A DNA stretch of 64,000 bases from Membranipora membranacea (Eukaryota; Bryozoa; Gymnolaemata; Cheilostomatida; Membraniporidae), in the NCBI GenBank assembly GCA_914767715.1, contig OU612074.1, positions 19,578,062-19,642,061 of the forward strand, read 5' to 3'. The position numbers and the translations under genes are program-made. How positions within the stretch are numbered: position 1 is the first letter of the stretch; each line of letters starts with the position of its first letter. The notes beneath the pieces were generated by a model. It was not told the origin of the DNA. It did no database searches and worked only from the letters and a program-made list of their open reading frames with translations. This document shows, in pieces, positions 23,881-35,700 of this stretch.

Positions 23881-26800
23881 CTAGCAGTTATAACCGAATG
23901 AGTCGACATCATCAATGTATCTATTGAGCACTCTCCTTGTGATGTTATGAGGAAGCTCTGAGAATCTCTCCACCATGTACTGATCGGAAGTGGAGTTCTG
24001 CTCTGGGAAGGAGTACTTTGTAGCGTCTATTCGCTTTAATATCTCCCTGAAAGCAGAGTAACAATACCAGAAGAGTTATTTTAGGGTTTAATGTTTATGA
24101 ACTGGCTACTTACACCCTGGCTGGAAGCCATAAGGTGGGGGGAGAGAGTTTGGGAGGGGGCTCAAACTAAATTTAGTAATTTTCAAGCCATGTTAACTAT
24201 GCAAATGAGCTTTAGCTATTGCCGCCGCCTGCGCTATGTTAAGTCTAGTTTATATCGGACCAAGTTTTGTCCATTTGCCTGCATTAGGAGTTGCTCCCGA
24301 TCCACTTGTTACGCCACATGCAAAGAATTAACTACAATGTTGTGGTAATTTGTGGATGTGAGTGTTTGATTTTGTTATAAACTAACAAAAAGTAAAGAAC
24401 TCAGACTATATTGTACTTACTTAACATCCGCAGTCATTGTTTCTACTTTGCCAATGAAATCATAGTTGAAGATGCATGGATGGCACATTCTGTGGAAGCC
24501 CTGCCAATGTCCGTTCATGTTGATGTTCTGCATCTCTGGATCAGTTATAAACTGGAGGAATTCAATAAATGTGACCCGCTGGTCACCGTGACGTCTGCCT
24601 GGGTAACCTTTATAGCTTAGAATACGATCAGTGAAGAGCTGAAATGATGGATTTATCTTCTCAAATTTGTTTCTGTAGGCTGATAGCAACCTGTAAGGAT
24701 TTACAAAAATACTTAGATCATGAATTTTGTTTTTGACTTAATAAATTTTTTTAAAGTTTGATTTGGTTTCAGCTCTCGGACAGGATAGCTGGTAGGGGTT
24801 TCTATTGTCTGTGCCTTGGGTGGTTGATAAAGCATGCCACTATACCAGCAACTCGGGTAAAGTTTATCATATTTGCCTCATATTCAGTCATGGCTAGCAG
24901 CTGATAAGAAGAAGGGGGATCCTGTTTATGACAAAACAGAGGGTGGGCTGCCCCCAAAGAGGGATGCAATTTACCCGAGTCCTCGTACTGAGTGAGATAC
25001 ATCCTAGAAGAACAATATTGCAACCTAGAGGTGAGGCCATAGAGGACCTCCTAATTGTGGGTGTGCAACAAGCTGCCAAAAACTGAAACAGGCTTGAATC
25101 GCCCATTGACACTTTGATCTTAGTCAATAGGCCGAAAAGAGCAACTCCAAAGACAGATCAAATGGATCACTAACTTGGCATCTTTCTTAGTTTATAGAAT
25201 GATGAATACGCTAGAACTTTATATCCTTTCGGTATAACTCAATTCTGATTCGTTGAATGGAGACAGAAAACTTCCTTTACTAATGCTATAGCCCGAACGA
25301 TATTAGATTCTTGCGATTGGTGATAGTAATTTTTACCAGGCTCTCACGCATTCTTTGATGTGCTCTTCGATCAGGATAAATAAACCAGACTCAAGTATCT
25401 TATTTTTTCTCGCCAGTTTTAAGTACTTGTGATACAGAGTGGTATTAAAAGTTGGTTAATGTGGCCGAATTTTTCTGACGGATTCAATATCGTAGAATTG
25501 CTGCACCACGCACATCGCGCAGTGATCAGCTCTGAGGCACCCTCGGGAGTTCAAAGTTCTCAGTGTTGGCTAAGAATTTTTAGTTCCGCATCAACATGAT
25601 TGATACTCCTACTATGTGGGTATTATTTTTCAAATATGTCAGCAGGTACACGGATCTGAAACATTACCCCACAAGATTTAAATGTTCTCTCCTGCTCATA
25701 TTGCGCTATTGATATATACAATAGAGAATTTGATTCTTACTATAATGTTTCAGTTTCAGTTATTTTAGCAAATACAATCATTTATGATTATCTTATACAA
25801 TTCTCTCTATGCATAGCCCCTCGTAGCTGTAATTCATTCTTGAATATGCTATAAACGGCCATCAAATGTGCCAAATAACCAAGCTACATTTGCACAAAAT
25901 ATCAACTACATTTCTGAGAACCTAGAATTACCATTGCCTAAACAGTTGGGGTGTCCCTGAAACCAACTCATGTGACCCTAAATGATTTGACTCTGAATGA
26001 CTTGACCATAACTACTTGACAGAGCTTGACTTTATGCCAGCTCCTCTCTTCTTCCTTGCTATGTTTGTTTGAAACAATGGTCCCTCTTTTGTCAGTCTTT
26101 GATCAATTTGATCTCACCTGGTTAGAGGGTGTCTGACAATGATAAACTTGAAGTAATCCTTGAGTATTTTTACTCTTTGCTGATCAGTGTAGCTGGAGAG
26201 AGTTTTTACATTTTTATTGAATAGCGAAGAGTGGGCGTCAGAACCACGTATCTTTTCCACTTTTGTGTAGTTTGTTTTCCCTGAACAATGACATGTAATA
26301 ATATATTAAATATATTCACCAACATCATTTGAAAGGAATGCTACGCAGCTCCATTTGGCAGGTAGGATAGTATTGTGACACAGACTGAGCCTCCACTCTC
26401 TACTCCTCCATACTGAGTTCAATGTTATGAGAAACCAAAACCAAACACTTCAAAATGATAGGTTTTCATTGTTATCTCAACTTAAAAACAAAGACTAGGT
26501 CAAATATTTCAAGGCCTAAAGTGCAGAGGCAACCATACCAATTCTATTAAACATAATTATATAGAGCTAATTTTGTTTTCCAATTGCATTAGCATAGGAC
26601 AACAGCATCCCCTACGCCCAAAGTTAGGAAATGCGTTGGTCCTATGTCCATTAGAACTTACAAGAGTTTCCAAGAATACATTTTCAATGCAATCCCAAAA
26701 TGCAATACATTCTAAAGGAAGAACAAGTGAATGATGACGGTGTCGGTGGTACAATGTATGAGAATGTTTTCACATGTAACATCGTAGTTCAACATACCGC

Positions 26801-28551
26801 TTAGCAGGATAAAGTATTTTTTCCAGTTGGTGCAGCCTGTTTTTGGGATATGACAGTACATGACTTTATGTTCTTCATTGACATATATCTCATGAAAGTC
26901 GTGTTTGTACCACTGTAAAGTCTCTATCGTTGGCTGCCTTGTAGGAAACCCGTTCTTGTTACACCAATTATGAAGGACTTCCTGCCTATCTGCCTGGTCG
27001 TCCTGAAACAATAATGCTTGGAACAGTTCATACCTTCCCTCGGTGTTTGTTGTGGGCCTTCAATTCATCCATTCAGCCAAAATTATCATTGAAGTTGCAT
27101 TTTCCTCTTCATCTATCATCCATGAACATGAATATCCAATTACGGGTCAACACCAATGCCAATGTAAAGGCTTTTGTTTCATTTATCTCAATATCTCAAG
27201 GAGAAGCACTTACGCCTAACAGTAATAAATTGCGACATAGTTTGAGCAATGCAGTGGAAATCTCCTTTTCCTATCGCCTTTTTAAGTATTTACCTTGAGA
27301 CATCTTGATGGGATTCTGAACTTGAAGTCCACAAGCTCCTGGTGTTTCTGCCCTACAACCAAATATGAAAAAGGGTAAACCTAAGCATTCATGAAATTAA
27401 GATCGGAATCTGCAAAGTTGTTTGGACCACCAGAAGCTGTATAATCAGGTATTGAAGTTGACCCTTTTAATTTTTCTAAAGTGAACGGAGCGACCACATG
27501 TCTGGATCTTCGATCAAAATTCAGACCTTTTATGACAATGAAATGTTAATGTAGAGTAAATACTTTGATTATTGGTTTTTACATGCTCTTGAGTAGCAAA
27601 TATTAGCTAGAGTTTGTTTGGCTAGCTCGGGGCTTACTAGATGTTGACTAACACCAATTTAAGCTAGGGGGAAGGGCGCTCATGAAAAGTAATGCAAGTG
27701 TGAGTGAGTGTTAGTTAGCAATAAACTTCACTATCTAAGCATCTGCAAAACTTTTGCTCTAGGGTAGGTACTTTGGTTGTGCTGATTAATGGTGATCTGA
27801 TAAGCTTTGGTAGGTCGGAGAGTCATAGGCGAAAAAAGTTAACTTCTGATGGCAAACCTGTCATTCTTCTGATGGCAAATCTGATGGATTAAACTGTCAG
27901 CAATGGTGACCTGATCGATTCAACCTGATAGTCTTAGAGATCTCAGGCTAAATTTGCATTATGGGAAGTTTGTTCACAAGCCCCATATAATAGCCCTGAA
28001 CTTAATGAGACACAAGCCTATGTATTGCATATTCAAGTCAGACGTGGTGTGGTGGTTAAGGGTACAGACTTTCATTCTCTGAGGTCTTTGTTCAATTCCT
28101 GGAGTGGCGGTCATTCCTGATTTAGTACTTGCACACCATTCATCCTAGACAGGTCTTTGCGGAACGGGACTAAATTTACAGGAGGTTCTTTATATACATT
28201 CACCCCCCAAAACGCAGTAAAAAGAACCTCTCCTGCCTCTTTGTTTTTGATGTCCACATCTACTTCATCACTTGCGCATTCTCCTGATTCTCCTGAGGAT
28301 TGGAGGGTTGAAAATCCCACTTCCCTTATTTGATTTGTCTGCACATGACCGTACTCACCGGCTGAAACCTGCTCGACTGACACGCTGCTGATATAAGATG
28401 ATCTTATCCTTCCTCCGGGTGAGTCAGAATCAGAAGAAAGTAGTGTTATTACTGGAGGACAGGTTATCCACCATCCGATGAAAACCAAACACGCACCAGG
28501 TAAGAGAATTGAGAATATCACTGTTACTCTTGTTGGAAATGTGCGAGGCAT
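23881..28551 (-). CDS. Carbohydrate sulfotransferase (Sulfotransfer_2 / CHST8-14 type), complete, six exons
   Basis: Exons on the minus strand are 28551-28137, 27352-27294, 27002-26798, 26280-26118, 24690-24421 and 24046-23881. All junctions are GT-AG and in phase, giving 1278 nt and 425 residues ending DSFGYNC. Residues about 10-30 are a hydrophobic signal anchor (VTVIFSILLPGACLVFIGWW), as in type II Golgi proteins, followed by a polar stem. The PAPS 5'-phosphosulfate loop is IPKTGCTNWKK (about 210-220). The 3'-phosphate motif is IIVRHPLTRLLSAYRNKF (about 273-290). Family knowledge: such enzymes transfer sulfate from PAPS to glycan hydroxyls in the Golgi lumen. The acceptor sugar cannot be told from sequence. 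The donor of exon 1 (GTGTGC) is weak but is the only one in phase. Intron 1 holds a tRNA-like element near the exon 1 donor; intron 4 holds the dispersed repeat insertion. Arm 2 has only a truncated copy. Confidence 0.93.
24780..25690 (+). mobile_element. Dispersed repeat inserted in a sulfotransferase intron
   Basis: This intron-4 segment is absent at the matching place in arm 2 (about 54380). Part of it (24930-25130) matches 50175-50370, with the GAGGGTGGGCTGC and CATAGAGGACCTCCTA blocks. No coding capacity; exact ends are not resolved. Confidence 0.65.
28041..28106 (+). mobile_element. tRNA-like (SINE head) fragment
   Basis: TGGTGTGGTGGTTAAGG followed by GTTCAATTCC resembles degenerate pol III A and B boxes. 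It lies in intron 1 of the sulfotransferase on the opposite strand, 31 bp past the exon 1 end. The stems do not form a proper tRNA. Confidence 0.45.
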
Positions 28552-28559
28552 CTTTTCTA

Positions 28560-29400
28560 ATTGATCAACGATAAGTAGCGTAGTGCCATATCTCCTGGAT
28601 GGGTGTACAGTGCCATCTCACAAAATGAATAGCTTATAATCAAAGTATTTATAATCTTTGACAAAAGTATGATTTATGAGCAGCCTTTAGCCTTCACTCC
28701 CGTGAGGGCAAATGCCTACCACAAAAATATAGTGCAAACAAAAGCATTTGTAGAACAATGAACTTCTAGTGTACAGTGAGGTCATTGCTTCAGAATAATT
28801 GTCTGTATTGATGTATGATATTGTATAATAAGGACTAGTGATTGTGTATGTTGTAAAGCCTATTGACTGAATAGTTGGGCGTTATTACTTCGATAACAAG
28901 GAAGTGTTGACATCTTTGGTTAGTGATTAAATTGTTTCAGTATCATAAATATACAGCAGCAAAAATAATGTTTGTCATCGCAACTTGAAACTGCTAGACA
29001 ATCGCATATACAACGCAGGAGATTTTTGGGATCATATTACTTTCTATCTGCTAATTTCCAGGAAGGTAAACTGCTGATTACAAATAAAACAATACATAGA
29101 TATTCGGGTGTGCACGCAGACACAGTTAGGGTTGAAAAGATGGTGTGGCTTGATTCCAGTGAGCAGATATAAAACATAGAATAAACTTTTCTCAGGCGCT
29201 GGTTTACCAAGCTAGAAGACTTTATGCTAAGCCTATAGTATAAATTTATATACATCGTTGTTTGACGGAAAGTACCAGTAGAGATGTGGTGATGTAGATT
29301 CAACCCTACCTATATATCGTTCTAATTTTATTTTGATCAAATCTACACATTGACATGTCTCAACTTGCTCCTGATGTTTTTAGTCATTACACGGATATAG
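28560..29400. other. Upstream flank of the sulfotransferase, no gene
   Basis: This flank contains the putative promoter side of the sulfotransferase. No clear TATA or initiator was singled out. 28850-29400 is shared with arm 2 (54085-53470). Confidence 0.5.
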
Positions 29401-29514
29401 TTTGTTTTGCTAGGAGGTGAGAGTGTTGGTCAGAATAATCACCAGTTGTGTTTACCTTGCCACAGATACGGTTGTAGTAACTGTATCACCAGGGATTTAC
29501 TCTGTGTTGCCAGC

Positions 29515-29890
29515 CTACAACTTTACCTCTGGTGTTGTGCTCATCGGTGTTGATCTGAAAATATTCGTTTCTAGAATTGCTTTGAAGGTACCAGCTTCTA
29601 TCTTTCTCAGAAACTTGGTATCAAGATGGTCTCTTCTGTCAGATGAAGAAGCTATACCATGGATATGCATAAATTCAGTGATAAATTCTCGTTTTATTGT
29701 AACGGTAAATGTATTTGAACGCATCTCTTTGGACTTTCTTAATATTATGCCAGTCAATATATTCAGATTTTGCAAATTGTCGATTTATAGTAAGATCAAT
29801 TGCTTGACCTGGTCTGACCATATAATCCCGTGGCAGCCTATGCAAAATGTGGCTAGAAATGCAAATTCATTTGCGATTTTGGATGGATAA
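29515..29890 (-). pseudogene. Non-LTR retrotransposon RT C-terminal fragment (arm 1)
   Basis: The minus strand encodes EFITEFMHIHGIASSSDRRD followed by HLDTKFLRKIEAG. This fits the region after the RT domain of LINE ORF2 proteins (IEKVQR..., SL..RR, ...YKI). The IEKVQR-like part is better kept in arm 2 (52970-53010). Surrounding frames are broken. Assignment rests on pattern resemblance only. Confidence 0.5.
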
Positions 29891-29899
29891 GATTTGTCA

Positions 29900-31352
29900 G
29901 TTGTTTCTGATACAGTTTTTCGCTCTGATCGCAATGGTAATATTATACCCTAACAGTAACAGCTAATATCATTGGCAATATTACAAGCTTATTAACATCA
30001 GAATAAATATCACAAACCTATCATAATACTACTGAAGAGCATGAGCTAAGGTAATCTTACCCTGGGCTAGTGTAATCAACCTTCAGTAGTAACTCTTGAG
30101 AGACACCGGAATAAATTCCGGTGTTCACAGGCTGTGACCCAAATTCAGAAATATCAGTGCACTAGCAAGCTGCATGCAAACTGTGAAAGTATTCATCGCC
30201 CCTCCCCCCCCCCCCCCCCCCCCGCCAATAGGAATAAATGACAGTTATCAATTAAGGATATTCTGAAATAAGAAATTTTAAGGATTGTCTGTACCTTGTC
30301 AAAAAGAAGACAACTTTCAATTCTCCCTCTAACAAATCGCTATTTCGAGCAATGGCGTGCCCAGTTGAGGGGAGAATTAGGTCAAATGGATGGCAATCTT
30401 GAATTATAGTATAACCTGGTTAAACATTAGTAATAATTAATTGTTACTGACAATAAAAGCATCATATTATATAATATATATAAGTTATTTGCATCAAATT
30501 TAAGATAATAGCACCAAATACACTTTGCACTGCAGAGTGAAATAAAAAAAAGTCATGCTTTCTGATCCACATTAATTCTAATTATTTCACTAGTCACAAG
30601 TCAGCTGATAAGAGTACCAACTAGAACTATCACTTGTTATTATCAAATACTGTTGTACAAGTATCTCTTATCAATGTAGATTATACAAGGTCAGAAATAC
30701 AGACGGCTAAGCTATTTAGTGCAGCGCTGACATTAGCTATGGGCTCTAAATAAACTGCTGATTTATTGGTTTTGGATATTGTGTAAGGGTAGTTAATTTC
30801 ATGTAGCCGCAAACACACTTATGTTTTCCTAACATCGCCATGCAAATTCACCTCAATTATTGTTGGGCTCTATTGCAAGGACTATGATGAAATACCTGGA
30901 CCTTTCACTGCGGAGAACTAAACAATGTCCAAGAGAATGCTTGTCAAAGTAAATATTACAAGGTCAGCAATACGGTCGTGCTTCTTGTTCTACATAAATT
31001 CAAAATATTTTACATGCTTCAAACAGAGGTTAAAGAGGTAATTGGTTCAACTATTGCGTAGATTATTGAGACGTCCTAGTAGATTTTTAAAAAGTTGTGA
31101 GATGGGAGAAAAGGGAATTAAACTTCAAAAATAACCACTCACTGCCTGTCACTGAATGAAGTTGAAGTGACTGTCCCTTTTTATATCGAGAGCCAAAGGT
31201 TGCCCGCACCAAATAACCCACGACAACCATCGCTAGAATTTAACTCTGAACAATTTTTAATAGCATAGTTGATTTGTCTTAACCATTTATTTTTGTTGCG
31301 CATGGTCTCATAGGTCCACATCCCTTGATTGGGAAAAGAAAATCACAGGTGA
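29900..31352. other. Inner part of arm 1, no gene
   Basis: Non-coding sequence shared with arm 2 (52815-51368). It includes a poly-C run at about 30199-30222 and an AT-rich stretch at 30420-30500. Similarity to arm 2 ends near 31352 at CACAGGTGATAAGTAAC. Confidence 0.7.
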
Positions 31353-31544
31353 TAAGTAACTTCAGAAAGTTGTGAAACTCCCAGTAGGAGAAGGCGAGGC
31401 ACTTTCAGCCAGGTTTACATATTTGATTGTACCATGCAGTTAAATAGTGCCTGAGCAATAACACTTGGCACTGACTTCATATCTTCCATCGACATGTGTG
31501 AGGTCAGCAACCTATTGCAGCTAGAAAATAAATATTTTTGTTAA

Positions 31545-32357
31545 AACAAAATCGGAAAGCGGCTCAAAGTGCCCTAAGCGCGTTGAGCCGGGTCAAAACT
31601 TTATATTGGACACGTTGAGCCACCGCTTTATGGTTGTCTCTTCGCCGGTAATAACTTCTTAATTATTTGCAACTGTAAAAAATAATGGAAAACAACCGAA
31701 TACATTGCAACAGCGCAACCATTTCATTCAAATATAATCCGCAATTCAAAATAAATCTCTGAAATATGTAGATAGAGGGAAACTTACACAGAAGGCACAC
31801 TTGGTTAAAAGTGAAGGGAAAGGTGAACTCAGAGGCAAGTCAGCATAATTACTAATATCATTGGAAAAACATCTGTTTCGATATCTTTGTTTATATGTTT
31901 GTAAATGTTGTCGAACAGTTTGAAAGATATAATTCATTTGTACTTTCATCACATAACATTCATAAACTGCCAGGCATGGCTCAACATGCCACAACAGCCT
32001 GTTTTTCACTTTCAACTTGAGTTAAACAAAATCACTCAATCTGAGATAAGTTTAGATGATGTAAAATTGAGACAAAATAATAATATGATGGTATCACAAA
32101 ATGAAAAATGCAACTACTCAGTCACGCCTTTTTAGGAATATATCACATTAATTCCGTTGATTGGCGCATTATTTACTTTTTACACTAAAAACGATGAAAA
32201 ACCAAATATTTGTCTTCCCGTAGTAGTTTTCTTTCTTTTAGTTTGCTCATAAGGGGTGTCTTCGTTCACATGACCCCTGATTAAGGGGTCGACTTAAAAG
32301 ATAAAAATGGTATTTGTACAATGTAAGGTGGCTCAACGTGCCCCGCCTTCCCCTGCA
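31545..32357 (-). mobile_element. Non-autonomous element with GTTGAGCC-containing ends
   Basis: Read on the minus strand it begins CAGGGGAAGGCGGGGCACG followed by TTGAGCC. The far end near 31560-31630 again carries GTTGAGCC motifs. The first 370 bp match 63774-64000, including a TCATGTGACC block and a TTTTTCAT/TAAAAAGTAAATAA block. No coding sequence. Target duplication was not resolved. Confidence 0.55.
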
Positions 32358-32711
32358 CACCACTGAAAGAAATTTATAAATAATAATTATTGAATATTTT
32401 ATTATTGTAAACTTTAATAAGAAGCCTATTCTACATTTAATTAAATTATTTGGGAGCATCAAAAAATGGTACACTTATCTGTAATTTAGTAAAAATTAAA
32501 TACAATTAATGTAATGAAATACAAAAATTTAGGTCAATGAGCGGAGAAATTTGGGGCTCTGTTCCATCACCCTGGTATTGTCAAAGTGAATAAGCTACTC
32601 TAAATCGATTAAATGAATAAAAACTGCTTACTTTCTCTTAGAACTTAATTTTGGCTGCATGCGCTCTATCTCCGACATGAGTGATGCAGCTTTACCGTTG
32701 TTATAAGTTAG

Positions 32712-35700
32712 TTATTCACAGGTATCTGTTATATCCTTGTATTCCTTATTATGTAGGCATGTAGAAGTCAGCACAAGCTCCGCATACGCTCCTGTCATTG
32801 TCTTAGTCGGATAAACCAACCTAATGAATGATATAAGAACGAAATCAGGTTACAACATGAACGAAATTGTTCCCTCTGTGAATGTGAATACCTAATGGGG
32901 CCGATTTTGTTGCAATATCACTCTGCCACCACAAAAGAGGGAACAAAATTGTTCTAGTGTGCATTCACTTGCATAGAGTGAGCTTGACTTGTCATGATGA
33001 TATGCTGCATGGAGCAGATTAACCGTGCAATCCAAAATTACTAAGGACAAAAAATATCACTTACGGAGGAATTTTGGTCATGACCAACATGTTAAGAATG
33101 GGATATCTGCTCTCTTCAACAAGTCTGTCTGTCAGTCTCTGTTTCAGTCCATCTGGTATCTCTGTGACTGTACCATCAAATGTGACATCTGTGGACCAGG
33201 TGACTGTCAGATTACCATTGTCACAGCTCAGCTTAGCCTGAGAACCTGCTTGTGAGCTGCAGTCTACAAATCATAAAATATTTACTTGAGAGAATGGGAA
33301 ACATTCATTGTTGAGTCAATAACAAGATTAATGTGAAATTTGTGGAGTTCTGAACCTTTTTGAGTTTCAGTATTTTCAACCTAATAATGGACTTATGGTC
33401 AAGCCTTTGAAAAAAAGAGATTGTCTTTTCTGTCATTACAGAAAAAGTCAAGTTCAAAAGTTCAATAGCCAGTTTTATGAAAAATTGTTGAGGGTTTGTT
33501 TGTGCAGCCCATAATGCATGCTAAGGCATGGTTTAGGTACTTAGTCTGATCCAACAAAGGATTTGTAACGATATTGGCTGTATAACAATGCTGTATTGTA
33601 TTTAACAGCAATGCTATATTGTATTTAACAACAATGCTGCCATTCATACACCAACCGTCGCCAACGACGGTTTTAGTTTCTCATTTAGAACTGCACTTTA
33701 TTTTGTAATGGTGCATATGCTCCCAGGTAAGAGTGACAAGAGGCAGGAAGACTTTTAACTGGCTGTAACTGGTCATGAGATCTTTTAATAACTTTATTCA
33801 TATGATCGGTCATGTACACCTGACTACTACACCTTGTCCCCATAGCTAAGGAGGGATTGTCAATCTCGCACAACATAAGCTTCACGACAACTGAAACTTT
33901 TTGTATGAACAAATGATAAGGCTCGTCTGTTGAACCAACCAACGTCACAAACGTCAAAACGTTGCAATCTAGCGTTCAACTAACGTCGCACTCAAAAGCT
34001 AAAGGAACATTGTAATGAATTTTGAGGTTAAAATTTCCATCATGAACCTAGGTAGTGCAAACTTTTCCTCTTTCATGAATTGACACAATTTTCTCAATAT
34101 TTCAGCTCCCACAGTGTTTTGAAACATGTATGCTCTCATCTACTATTTGCTCGCAGTAAATCATAAAGACAAATTTGCATTAAATGAAAAGACACCTTGG
34201 CATTTCTGTTGAGTTGGGACATATGCAACGTTTGTGGGGTTGCGATATTCAAGAGACCCTTTGTTGCAGCGACGTTCTTGGGCTTACAGCGTTAGTGGAA
34301 CGCTAGATTACGACGTTTTGATGTTTGTGGGATCAACACTCGTCTATTACCACTTACCGTGATGACAAATTTTCTTTATCTGGTTGGTATTGCCATTAGC
34401 AAGGCTTGTTAGTGCGGATAGAGCAACCCTATCAGCCAATACAGTACACTTTATATCATACCTAGCGACCATTTCTATTCTTCTCAGCAACAGCCTATCT
34501 ATAATTATTGAAACTGATTTTTGATAACATGTCAAGCGCTACTGCAGAAATTGAATTTACAGTTTTGTTTGGCATCAGAACAATTTGAATCAATGGGCTC
34601 AGATGTGGAATAGTATGTTTTGGCCCGGTCATAGTCAATCTTTAATGGTGTAAATCCTTACCTAACTTTCAGAGCACAAAGTAGCGAGAAATATAAATAT
34701 ATAAGTCAATGTAATGTTGAATAAAAATCATAGTGTCTACCTTTGACTTCTACTTTTAGTGAACAGTTTTGATTTTTGTCATATATATGATAGTTGTAAA
34801 CTCCAACAGGTAGTTCTAGCCGGTGTATTGTACCATCTAATGTGAGATGAAAAGCTGATAACCCCGTGGAGGGCGAGACAACACCTCTGATTACTTCTGG
34901 ACACTTTTCAATGTCGGATGATGTACCTGACAAATCAATATTAAATGCTACTGCAGTAAAACTAACGACTAACTGAGTGTGTTTAATTACTTGTCAAATC
35001 ACAAAACTTGACTTGCAAGCCAACCAAAACTCTCCAAGTATTCCCAGTACCTCAAACATGACCTTGTATGTTTGTCACAGACCATGGTACTAATTAGCCT
35101 GTCTTGACAAGCTTTGTTCGGTGGGGGGGGGGAAGGGAACAAAGCTTGTCAACTCTTGCATGCTCGACTGTCGAGCAGCCGATATTAAATATTGTCTTCT
35201 TTTGTGATCGAGAAGATAACTCCTTTATCTCACTAATCAAATTGTATAGGAATGTATACAAATTGATTAGTGTGATGAAGGAGTTATCTTGTCGATCGCA
35301 AGAACAGACAATATTTAATATCGGCTGCTCGACAGTTGAGCATGCAAGAGTTGACAAGTTTTGTTTCCCCCCCCCCCTCCCACCGAACAAAGCTTGTCAT
35401 CACAGGCTAGGTACTAATAAGCTATTACAGTAAAAAAAGATTTCATGTACTACAAGTAATAATAATGTGTTACCTAAAACTCTATCAAATCTGTATCTAT
35501 ATTATGCATACTTACCATTATTTATGACTTCAACACGTGTAGTGCAATGATCTCTGTGAATCACATGATTACCAACTGACAGTTCAGTTTGAATATTAGG
35601 AGTTATCTTCACTAAAGCTCTCTGCTCGTTTGTTGCCACATAAAATGTCAGGTTTCCATCCTTACAAGGTCTTCCGGTGGTAGTTGTTGGTGTGGTGGTT

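Larger units (their letters stand above)
15862..31352. repeat. Arm 1 of a large inverted duplication
   Basis: Read in reverse complement, this arm matches 51368-63772 over most of its length. Anchor pairs (arm 1 / arm 2) are 16020/63635, 17090/62557, 18560/61965, 20380/60115, 21780/57425, 22920/56195, 23881/55214, 24690/54395, 28850/54085, 29890/52825 and 31300/51430. Coding blocks differ by only a few percent by eye. Arm 1 carries extra sequence at about 17410-18330, 19163-19408, 24780-25690 and 25935-28850. Confidence 0.93.

Noticed and set aside
29417-29890. 157-codon plus-strand frame
   Set aside because: Opposite strand of the LINE fragment, whose IEKVQR/RR pattern reads on the minus strand.
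33025-33255. Plus-strand frame over an NHL gene exon, and an apparent stop right after the exon on the minus strand
   Set aside because: The apparent TAA is part of a CC|GTAAGTG donor. Splicing to 32820 keeps the frame and closes the gene at exactly 694 codons.
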